Assembly: GCA_001563885.1 (NCBI GenBank)
Contig: LKMM01000124.1
Span: 1 to 7,332, forward strand
Length of the DNA stretch: 7,332 nucleotides
Direction of reading: 5' to 3'
From: Natrialbaceae archaeon B1-Br10_E2g27
GTDB taxonomy: Archaea > Halobacteriota > Halobacteria > Halobacteriales > Natrialbaceae
Of this stretch, positions 1 through 5,679 are shown piece by piece. Numbering within the stretch: position 1 is the stretch's first letter; each line of letters begins with the position of its first letter. The position numbers and the translations under genes are program-made. The notes below the pieces were generated by a model. The model ran no database searches, was not told the DNA's origin, and saw only the letters and a program-made list of their open reading frames with translations.

Positions 1-1265
1 ACATTCTGGGAACGGTAAAAAACGTGGCCGTTCCGGCCCGACAGGCCGAGAAGGCCTTTACTGAGGGGATCTATTTCGACGGCTCCTCGATCGAGGGCTT
101 CGTTCGAATTCAGGAGTCGGACATGCGACTCGTCCCCGACCCTGAGACGTTCGCGGTACTCCCATGGCGAAACGACGAGCAGGGCGCTGCGGCCCGAATG
201 ATCTGTGACGTCTATGACACCTCGACGGGCGAGCCGTTCGAGGGCGACCCACGACGTGTGCTGAAAAATGCTATCGATCGCGCAGAAGAGATGGGTTATC
301 AGGTCAATGCCGCACCTGAACCCGAGTTTTTCCTGTTCAACGAAGACGAAGACGGCTACGCCACGACCGAGACGGCAGACCACGGTGGCTATTTCGACCT
401 CGCACCGAAAGACCTAGCGAGCGACGTCCGCCGTGACATCATTTATGGCTTAGAGGAGATGGGCTTCGACATCGAAGCCAGCCACCACGAAGTCGCCGAA
501 GGGCAACACGAGATCAACTTCACCTACGACGACGCACTCTCGACGGCCGACAACGTCGCGACCTTCCGGACGGTCGTCCGTGCTATCGCCGCCCAGCACG
601 ACCTTCATGCGACCTTCATGCCCAAACCCATCCCGAAAATCAACGGCTCGGGTATGCATACGCACATCTCGCTCGCCACCGAAGACGGCGACAACGCCTT
701 CCACGACGAAGACGACGAGTTCAACCTCTCGGAGACCGCACACTCGTTCCTCGCCGGTATCTTAGAGCACGCACCCGCCGTGACAGCAGTGACGAACCCA
801 ACGGTCAACAGCTACAAGCGTCTGGTGCCCGGCTACGAAGCCCCTGTCTACGTCGCCTGGTCCGACCGCAACCGCTCGGCGCTCATCCGCAAACCCGCCG
901 CGCGCGTCCCAGCCGCAAGCCGCATCGAAGCCCGGTTCCCCGACCCATCCTGTAACCCGTATCTCGCGCTCGCTGCCTTGCTCCACGCCGGCCTCGACGG
1001 CATCGAAGCCGGCCTCGAGGCCCCGGACCCGATTCGGGAGAACATCTACGAGTTCGACGAGGCAAAACGCGAAGAGTACGGCATCGACACCCTGCCGACG
1101 AACCTCGGCGAGGCCGTCGACGCCCTAGAGGAAGATGAGGCCATCCTCGAGGCGCTCGGCGAACACGTCGGGCCCAAGTTCATCGAAGCCAAATCACAGG
1201 AGTTCAGCGACTACCTCGTCGACGTCTCCCAGTGGGAACTCGACCGCTACCTCGAGACGTTCTAG
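1..1265 (+). CDS. glnA: Glutamine synthetase, type I (5' end cut by window)
   Basis: Makes glutamine from glutamate, ammonia and ATP in the cytoplasm; it is the main entry of ammonia into metabolism. The open frame runs in from the left edge: the first complete codon is at 3 and reads ILGTVKN before the GTG at 24, so that GTG is an internal valine and not the start. 420 residues are visible; family members are about 450, so roughly 30 N-terminal residues are missing. Numbering from the first visible codon, the hallmark motifs are YFDGSSIEGF (24-33), PEPEFFLF (105-112), the metal/substrate segment HHEVAEGQHEI (161-171), GSGMHTHIS (215-223), the NPTVNSYKRLVPGYEAP loop with its catalytic Glu (265-281) and RIEARFPDP (307-315). 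The region that carries the adenylylated tyrosine in enterobacterial enzymes reads ENIYEFDEAKREE here, unlike KNLYDLPPEE. This suggests an unadenylylated GSI-alpha-like enzyme, which in haloarchaea is thought to be controlled by GlnK proteins (family knowledge). Identity is very secure. Confidence 0.97.
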   Translation, partial: ILGTVKNVAVPARQAEKAFTEGIYFDGSSIEGFVRIQESDMRLVPDPETFAVLPWRNDEQGAAARMICDVYDTSTGEPFEGDPRRVLKNAIDRAEEMGYQVNAAPEPEFFLFNEDEDGYATTETADHGGYFDLAPKDLASDVRRDIIYGLEEMGFDIEASHHEVAEGQHEINFTYDDALSTADNVATFRTVVRAIAAQHDLHATFMPKPIPKINGSGMHTHISLATEDGDNAFHDEDDEFNLSETAHSFLAGILEHAPAVTAVTNPTVNSYKRLVPGYEAPVYVAWSDRNRSALIRKPAARVPAASRIEARFPDPSCNPYLALAALLHAGLDGIEAGLEAPDPIRENIYEFDEAKREEYGIDTLPTNLGEAVDALEEDEAILEALGEHVGPKFIEAKSQEFSDYLVDVSQWELDRYLETF

Positions 1266-1271
1266 ACTGGT

Positions 1272-2207
1272 CTACGACCGCTTTTTTTGATCGGCAGCCC
1301 CGAACAGCCATCGTGTCCGTTCTGGTGAACGGTCGTCGTAGAGTCGCGGGAGCCCGAGCACGGTTGCCCCACCACAGACCCCGATTACAAACCAAGCAAG
1401 CGGATGCTCGAGGGCAATGAGTCCGGCAGCGGCGAGTGCGAGCAGGCCGATGCCGGCCACCGCGCGGACGAGCACGGCCGGGGTAACGGCCCAGGGTGCT
1501 TTCGGTGGGGTCGCATACTGCCAGCCGAGGAGGCCGCCCACGACCCCGCCGAACAGTGCCGCAGCGTCGGGTGCGTCGCTGATTACGAGCGCCGCCAACG
1601 CGAGCAATCCGCTCAGAGCGAACATGGCACTTGTCACTCGGTTCGAACTCTCGACTCGAGTAGACAGCCAGTGTCGGCCGCCGAGTGCGAAACCAACGTA
1701 GACGACCCCGACGGCTGTGCCGACGATGACGTCGAGGGGATAGTGGACGCCGACAACGATCCGTGATAGCGAAACGAGGGCAACCACGGTTGTGGCGACG
1801 GTCAGTCGTCCGCCGAGGGTGCCACGGTCGGATTCGAGGGCGAGCATGGTCCAGACGACGACTGCGGCGATGGCGTGTCCGCTCGGAAAACTGGTCGTGG
1901 TGACCTCGACGGCAGGAGCGTACACCAGTTCGATCAAAAGCGGTAAGGCGTCGGGTGAGACAACCGGGTCGACCCCAGGTCGGGGTGTGCCGAAGTAGCC
2001 TTTGGTGGCGACCATGACGGCGTAGGCCCCGATGACGATAGCAATCCACGGGGCAAACCGATGAGGATCCCAGAACCAAAACGCAAGGACGACCGCGGGC
2101 GCGACGAACCAGACGCTGCCAAGATGGGAGACGAACGCAAGGGCAAACGCCAGCCACTCGGGGAAGGCATCTCGAATCGTTTCGACGTGAGCGGGGTCGA
2201 ACCACAT
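1272..2207 (-). CDS. PAP2-family membrane phosphatase with C-terminal membrane extension
   Basis: Predicted integral-membrane phosphatase of the PAP2 / phosphatidic acid phosphatase superfamily, which removes phosphate from lipid phosphates or polyprenyl diphosphates. The 311-residue protein has all three family signatures: KX6RP at K69-R76-P77 (KGYFGTPRP), PSGH at 108-111 with the catalytic His111, and SRX5HX3D at S148-R149-H155-D159. Hydrophobic segments at about 20-45, 51-68, 110-124, 136-150 and 158-176 form the usual core. After residue 190 come about four more hydrophobic segments (roughly 192-210, 217-230, 242-266, 269-286), so the C-terminal 120 residues are an extra membrane domain. 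The ATG start lies about 28 bases from a TATA-like element, which supports it. The stop is 6 bp from the glnA stop (convergent). The substrate cannot be told from sequence; archaeal lipid phosphates or undecaprenyl-type diphosphate are both possible. Confidence 0.9.
   Translation of the reverse strand: MWFDPAHVETIRDAFPEWLAFALAFVSHLGSVWFVAPAVVLAFWFWDPHRFAPWIAIVIGAYAVMVATKGYFGTPRPGVDPVVSPDALPLLIELVYAPAVEVTTTSFPSGHAIAAVVVWTMLALESDRGTLGGRLTVATTVVALVSLSRIVVGVHYPLDVIVGTAVGVVYVGFALGGRHWLSTRVESSNRVTSAMFALSGLLALAALVISDAPDAAALFGGVVGGLLGWQYATPPKAPWAVTPAVLVRAVAGIGLLALAAAGLIALEHPLAWFVIGVCGGATVLGLPRLYDDRSPERTRWLFGAADQKKRS
1282..1288 (+). terminator. Oligo-T terminator after glnA
   Basis: Seven consecutive T residues on the + strand begin 17 bases after the glnA stop codon. 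Archaeal RNA polymerase terminates at T-rich tracts without needing a hairpin, so this is a good candidate for the glnA 3' end. The tract lies inside the last codons of the convergent PAP2 gene, where the other strand reads as Lys-Lys. Confidence 0.5.
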
Positions 2208-2230
2208 CGGCGCGAGCTACACCCTCGCCA

Positions 2231-2240
2231 CAATTATTCT
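2231..2240 (-). promoter_or_regulatory. Likely TATA box for the PAP2 gene
   Basis: On the minus strand this reads AGAATAATTG and is centred about 28 bases upstream of the PAP2 ATG (2207). That is the box A position expected for a leaderless haloarchaeal transcript. Other AT-rich candidates, such as TTTATGTATAA further upstream (about 2263-2273), would give a short leader instead. Confidence 0.45.
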
Positions 2241-2252
2241 CACCGAATTATT
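2232..2252. repeat. Direct repeat AATTATT, two copies upstream of PAP2
   Basis: The identical heptamer occurs at 2232-2238 and 2246-2252. It could be a duplicated promoter element or a regulator half-site pair, but at 7 bp in an AT-rich block it could also be chance. Confidence 0.35.
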
Positions 2253-2383
2253 ACGTTATTGTTATACATAAAACCAAAATTATATCCTCGAGTGATGGGT
2301 CAGACGCCGACAGTTCATACTAGCAGACGGACCTGTGTGATCACCACCCCGGGACGACGATTCACGACGGACGGCTGGCAGCA

Positions 2384-3727
2384 TCAAGACCGGCGGTCAC
2401 CAATCGCATCGCGGAGTTTACCGGGGATATCGAGGATGGCCATCCCGGCACCAAACAGCACCATCAAGACGTAGACACCAAGTACAGAGGTCCAGACGAC
2501 TAACATTGCAAGGATCGCCCAGATCCCCTCGAGGAAATAAAAGGCGGCGATTGCGAGTGCCGTCCCATACAGCAAGACCAGATACGGGCCCCAGTCACGG
2601 AGGTGGCCACGGCGGACCCGGCGACGGACGTAGCGTTTGAGTTCCCCCTCGAGCGATTCCTTCTGGACTGTGCGGCGCTCGACGCTGTCTTCGAACGTCT
2701 CGAGGCGGTCGCGCAGTCGCTCGATCTCTTCGCGGAGCGCTTCGGGGTCGTCGGCGCGGTCGCGGGTCCGGGCGCTCGAGCGCGAGCGGTCGCTGTCGGC
2801 GGAAGCCCCAGCTGTCGAATCGTCGCTTGCGGGGCCGTCGTCTGCGTGCTGCCGGTCGGCCGTCTCCCCGTCGTCGGCACCCGTGGCGTCGTCGGTCATC
2901 GCTTCTGTTGGAATCTGTCGGGCGCGGGGACTTTGTAGCTGCCGATCCACTTCACGTCCGGCGAGGGCGGCGTTACAGACCACGCCGGCGAGGACGATGA
3001 TCGCGCCGATGTAGAGCCAGATGAGCACGAGGAAGACGGCCCCAAGCGCGCCGTAAACGGCGTTGTCGGCCGCAAACGCGGCGTACAGCGAAAACGTTCG
3101 GCTGAGAACGAACCAGCCGACGGCGGCGATGGCCGTTCCCGGAAGGGCCTCTCGAAGGCCGACGTTTGCGTCGGGAAAGATCACATACAGCGGGAGGAAG
3201 GTGACGGTCAGTCCCAGCATAATGAATATCGGACCCAGCAAGCCGAGATCGAGCAACGGCAGAAATCGGATAACGAATTCGAGGATGCCGACGATCGTGA
3301 GCCCAACTGCGATGGCAAAAAAGACGATCGTCGAATCCCAGAGCGTCCCGAGAAAGGATTTCGACTCGACGGTGCCGTACACTTTCGAAAAGGCACGATC
3401 GAGTCCACGGAGGACGCGACTCGAGCCCCACAGTAAGCCGACTGCACCGGCGATTGTCGCGCTCTGTCGACCCGATTGGTCGAGGACCGTTTCGGAGAGG
3501 AGTTCCTGTGCGGATGGGGTGAGGACATCGCTTGCCCCTGCGGTCAGGCGATCTGCGAGTGCATCGCCGCCGATCGTCGCGGCGATCCCAAGCGCGAGCA
3601 ACATCAACGGAATCAACGACAGAAAGCCATAGAAGGCGACGCCCGCCGCGAGCAAGGTCAGCTGCTCGGATTGGGACCGCTTGATGATATCACGGGCGAG
3701 TTTGTAGCCTCGAGTACGGTCGATCAC
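2384..3727 (-). CDS. YihY/BrkB-family (UPF0761) membrane protein with coiled-coil and two-helix C-terminal extension
   Basis: Member of the YihY/BrkB family of multi-pass membrane proteins, formerly mislabelled ribonuclease BN; the molecular function is unknown. With the GTG start at 3727 the protein is 447 residues. The family core spans about 10-258, with hydrophobic segments near 25-53, 89-109, 133-153, 163-184, 194-218 and 226-255; the last contains the typical YGALGAVFLVLIWLY stretch. It is followed by a low-complexity Asp/Ser/Thr/Ala-rich linker (about 275-328), a heptad-like charged coiled coil (about 329-372, EALREEIERLRDRLETFE), a basic patch (YVRRRVRR) and two further membrane segments (about 381-400 and 403-432). 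The frame stays open upstream to 3910, but that extension is Arg-rich, unlike the family, and would overlap trm1. GTG 3727 sits directly before the conserved DRTRGYKLARD segment and 28 bases after a TATA-like element. An internal ATG at 2899 (MTDDATG) could in principle start the C-terminal module alone; I see no promoter for it. Confidence 0.88.
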   Translation of the reverse strand: MIDRTRGYKLARDIIKRSQSEQLTLLAAGVAFYGFLSLIPLMLLALGIAATIGGDALADRLTAGASDVLTPSAQELLSETVLDQSGRQSATIAGAVGLLWGSSRVLRGLDRAFSKVYGTVESKSFLGTLWDSTIVFFAIAVGLTIVGILEFVIRFLPLLDLGLLGPIFIMLGLTVTFLPLYVIFPDANVGLREALPGTAIAAVGWFVLSRTFSLYAAFAADNAVYGALGAVFLVLIWLYIGAIIVLAGVVCNAALAGREVDRQLQSPRARQIPTEAMTDDATGADDGETADRQHADDGPASDDSTAGASADSDRSRSSARTRDRADDPEALREEIERLRDRLETFEDSVERRTVQKESLEGELKRYVRRRVRRGHLRDWGPYLVLLYGTALAIAAFYFLEGIWAILAMLVVWTSVLGVYVLMVLFGAGMAILDIPGKLRDAIGDRRS

Positions 3728-3750
3728 GGACAGGTAGCTACCTCGAGGAG

Positions 3751-3763
3751 GTATTTGAATTTC
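3751..3763 (-). promoter_or_regulatory. Likely TATA box for the YihY-family gene
   Basis: The minus strand reads GAAATTCAAATAC, centred about 28-30 bases upstream of GTG 3727 in an otherwise GC-rich gap. The spacing fits a leaderless transcript and is the main reason to prefer this start over the one at 3910. The gap back to trm1 (3728-3860) holds nothing else recognisable. Confidence 0.5.
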
Positions 3764-3860
3764 AGCCGTCAGGGACCGCTGTGACCCGAGATTGCTGATC
3801 GACCCACTGTGTCTGTCGACTCGTTCGACTCTATGCCGAAACCGACGAGCAACGAGCCGA

Positions 3861-4976
3861 TCAGACGAGATTGGTCTCGGTCGCTTGGCGAATCTCGCCG
3901 ACGCTTGCATTCGTTTTGAACGTCGTCCCGCCGTAGTGGGCTCGAGAGGCCTCGTGGCCCGCCGCTTCGAGGTCAGCTAAAAAGTCGTCCATCGCGTTCG
4001 CTGGCAGTCCCCAGTTCTTACAGAGTTTGTGCTGATCGTAGTGGGTGGGTGTGGCGAGTTCGGCCTCGAGCGTTCGGCAGAGTTCTCGGGCCGTTTCAGC
4101 AGCAGCGAACTCGCCGGGGACCTCCTTGCGGACCTCGGCGACGAAATCGGGGTCGCATGTGGGGCCGAGCCAGACCGGGCCGGCGGTGAGCAGGCGCTCG
4201 CCACCACAGTGGGGACACGTCTCGAGTGGGGTAGCGATGAGTCCAGGATCGGCCTCGCGATAGAGACAATCCTCGCAGTGATAGAGATAGCCCAGGTCCT
4301 CGAGGGCGGCGTCGGCTGCGGTGGCTTTGTGCTCGAGTTCGAGATAGGTGCGGACGTAGTGGCTGGTGGCGTGGGTAAGCAGCGGGTGGATGCCGACGTC
4401 GAAGCGGGCCGCGCTTCTGGCGAGTGCCGACAGCAGAACGCGGACCCCCATCTCGGTGTGATAGTCGGTGTTCTGTGGGATGGCTGAATACGAGCGGACA
4501 CCGCTGTTAAAATGAGCCCCACAGAGCGGTGCCGTATCCGTCGCGGTAACACAGACCAGATTCCGGGCATTGGCGAAGGCAGCGTCGGCAAAGGGCATCG
4601 GCGTGCCGTAGGGATCGAGGTCGACCACGTCGAAGACCCCCTCGTGCATGCAGGCGTTTGCGTCCTGCCGGATGACGGTCGCTTCACAATCGTTTCGCTC
4701 GAGGTTCGCTCGAGCGAGATCCGTGGCCTCGTCTTTGATATCACAGCAGGTCACGTCCCAGCCATCGGCAGCCGCCCGGACGCCGCGGACGCCGCTTGCG
4801 GTCATTGCGTCCAGATACGACTCGGCACGCGGTTCGCGCTCGCGGTAGGCTCGCAGGGTCGCAATCGTCAGATCCCGGTTCAGTTCCTGACGCGGGTTAT
4901 AAAAGACGGACTCTTCGATACCCTCGGTCTGTTCGCTGGGCACCTCGAGTTCGACCCCGCCCTCGGTGACGTGCAT
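3861..4976 (-). CDS. trm1: tRNA (guanine(26)-N(2))-dimethyltransferase
   Basis: Methylates guanine 26 of tRNA to N2,N2-dimethylguanine with S-adenosylmethionine; cytoplasmic. The 371-residue protein starts MHVTEGGVELEVP and matches the Trm1 family throughout. It has the early FYNPRQELNRDLTIA segment (25-39), the SAM-binding segment LDAMTASGVRGVRAA (55-69), catalytic motif IV DLDPYGTP (119-126), ATDTAPLCG (145-153), THATSHYVRTYLE (201-213), and a four-Cys zinc site (C234, C237, C254, C257) before GPVWLGP (266-272). The C-terminal part includes THYDQHKLCKNWGLP (311-325), also conserved in the family. The length is normal for archaeal Trm1. The frame is open further upstream to 5162, but those 62 residues are not Trm1-like and would run into the divergent lipoprotein gene, so ATG 4976 is chosen. 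No strong T tract follows the stop. Confidence 0.97.
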   Translation of the reverse strand: MHVTEGGVELEVPSEQTEGIEESVFYNPRQELNRDLTIATLRAYREREPRAESYLDAMTASGVRGVRAAADGWDVTCCDIKDEATDLARANLERNDCEATVIRQDANACMHEGVFDVVDLDPYGTPMPFADAAFANARNLVCVTATDTAPLCGAHFNSGVRSYSAIPQNTDYHTEMGVRVLLSALARSAARFDVGIHPLLTHATSHYVRTYLELEHKATAADAALEDLGYLYHCEDCLYREADPGLIATPLETCPHCGGERLLTAGPVWLGPTCDPDFVAEVRKEVPGEFAAAETARELCRTLEAELATPTHYDQHKLCKNWGLPANAMDDFLADLEAAGHEASRAHYGGTTFKTNASVGEIRQATETNLV

Positions 4977-5000
4977 ACCGCTGCTGGGTGTTGCCGGGCG

Positions 5001-5006
5001 AAAAAC
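5001..5006 (-). promoter_or_regulatory. Possible TATA-like element for trm1
   Basis: The minus strand has GTTTTTC centred about 27 bases before ATG 4976, the right place for a leaderless box A. It is a poor TATA sequence, so this rests mainly on position. It shares the 106-bp divergent region with the lipoprotein promoter. Confidence 0.3.
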
Positions 5007-5050
5007 GGTGTGATTACCGTCGGGGCGCGCCGGTGGATCTGACAGGAAAA

Positions 5051-5060
5051 GGTACTTATC
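5051..5060 (+). promoter_or_regulatory. Likely promoter (BRE and TATA-like) of the lipoprotein operon
   Basis: TACTTATC at 5053-5060 is centred about 26-27 bases before ATG 5083 and is preceded by a purine-rich GGAAAAGG stretch (5045-5052) that could act as the TFB recognition element. The spacing predicts a leaderless mRNA for the first lipoprotein; no Shine-Dalgarno-like sequence is needed. Confidence 0.5.
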
Positions 5061-5082
5061 AAGCGAATTCACAGCCGAAGGT

Positions 5083-5679
5083 ATGGTCCCCCACACCCGA
5101 AGACGGCTACTCGCGGCCGGTCTCGGCGCTGCCTCGAGTTCGCTCGTTGCCGGCTGTACCAATGGCGAGCGGCCGAACTCCGAGGAAGTGAACGAAGACG
5201 AACCCGGTCTCGAGGAGCCACTGACTGATCTCTCAGTCGAGACGGTCAGATTCGAGGCCGATGTCGACAGGCTGATCGACGAAGATGACGACGCCGAGAA
5301 CCTTCGGTTGCCGTATATTTTCGACGAGGAGCACCTCGAGTTGATCGAACTTCGAGACGACCCGATCGATGATGTCGGCGATCCGTTTTCGTTCCTGCAC
5401 GAAATCGATTACGACGAGGCGACAGTATTTTTGCACGAACGCGAAGTCGATGCCTGTTATCGCTACACGTTTCAGTACGTAGAACAGCGTTCGAGCGGCG
5501 AAGGCGTCAGGGTGCAGTTCTGTCGGACTACGCGCGATCCGGACGTCGAGTGTGAGGTCGGCGACCGACACATTCAGTTGACGATGATCGAACTGCCGCT
5601 TGCCACCGACGAGCCCTACAGCGGTTCTGGCAGGGGCCACAGCGCGAGTTGTACTGCACCGATGGAGGACGACGAATGA
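5083..5679 (+). CDS. Tat-exported lipoprotein, uncharacterised, four mature-domain cysteines
   Basis: I do not recognise a named family. The N terminus is a clear twin-arginine lipoprotein signal: RRR at 6-8, a short hydrophobic stretch, and lipobox LVAGC with the lipidated Cys25. The protein should therefore be exported folded by Tat and anchored on the outside of the cell membrane. The mature part (about 173 residues) begins with a very acidic low-complexity spacer (about 30-72, with an Asp/Glu run near 66-70). It then has a probably beta-rich domain (about 74-176) with alternating hydrophobics such as ATVFLHE (113-119) and YRYTFQYV (126-133). Besides Cys25 it has C125, C147, C157 and C190, enough for two disulfides, which is reasonable for an exterior domain. 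The acidic composition is typical of haloarchaea. It is the first gene of a two-gene unit and its TGA overlaps the next ATG. Role unknown; possibly ligand binding or an envelope structural role, but nothing shows which. Confidence 0.88.
   Translation: MVPHTRRRLLAAGLGAASSSLVAGCTNGERPNSEEVNEDEPGLEEPLTDLSVETVRFEADVDRLIDEDDDAENLRLPYIFDEEHLELIELRDDPIDDVGDPFSFLHEIDYDEATVFLHEREVDACYRYTFQYVEQRSSGEGVRVQFCRTTRDPDVECEVGDRHIQLTMIELPLATDEPYSGSGRGHSASCTAPMEDDE

Larger units (their letters stand above)
2229..2285. other. AT-rich island between the yihY-like and PAP2 genes
   Basis: A block of nearly 60 bases is far richer in A and T than the surrounding sequence. It has two copies of AATTATT (2232-2238 and 2246-2252) spaced 14 bases start to start, the nearer one lying on the proposed PAP2 TATA box. 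On the minus strand the far part reads ATTTTGGTTTTATG, with two T4 runs placed downstream of the YihY gene, so it may also end that transcript. The rest of the gap, about 2286-2383, is normal GC and holds nothing I recognise apart from an 8-base palindrome GTGATCAC at 2337-2344. Confidence 0.6.

Noticed and set aside
1204..2205. Long open frame of 333 codons on the minus strand
   Set aside because: It overlaps the PAP2 gene in another frame on the same strand, is Arg-rich and low in hydrophobic order, and has no family motif; a typical GC-rich shadow frame.
2337..2344. Palindrome GTGATCAC downstream of the YihY-family gene
   Set aside because: Only 8 bp, with no extended symmetry, no second copy seen and no good position as an operator; likely chance.
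3728..3910. N-terminal extension of the YihY-family protein to 3910
   Set aside because: It would overlap the end of trm1, is Arg/Ser-rich and unlike the family. The TATA-like element at 3751-3763 lies inside it and fits GTG 3727.
4029..4487. 152-codon plus-strand frame opposite trm1
   Set aside because: Antisense shadow of a well-conserved gene; no motif and no promoter.
4977..5162. Longer trm1 starting at 5162
   Set aside because: The extra 62 residues are not Trm1-like and would overlap the divergent lipoprotein gene; MHVTEGG at 4976 is a natural start.
5233..5640. 135-codon minus-strand frame opposite lipoprotein 1
   Set aside because: Antisense shadow of a gene with a clear signal peptide and lipobox.
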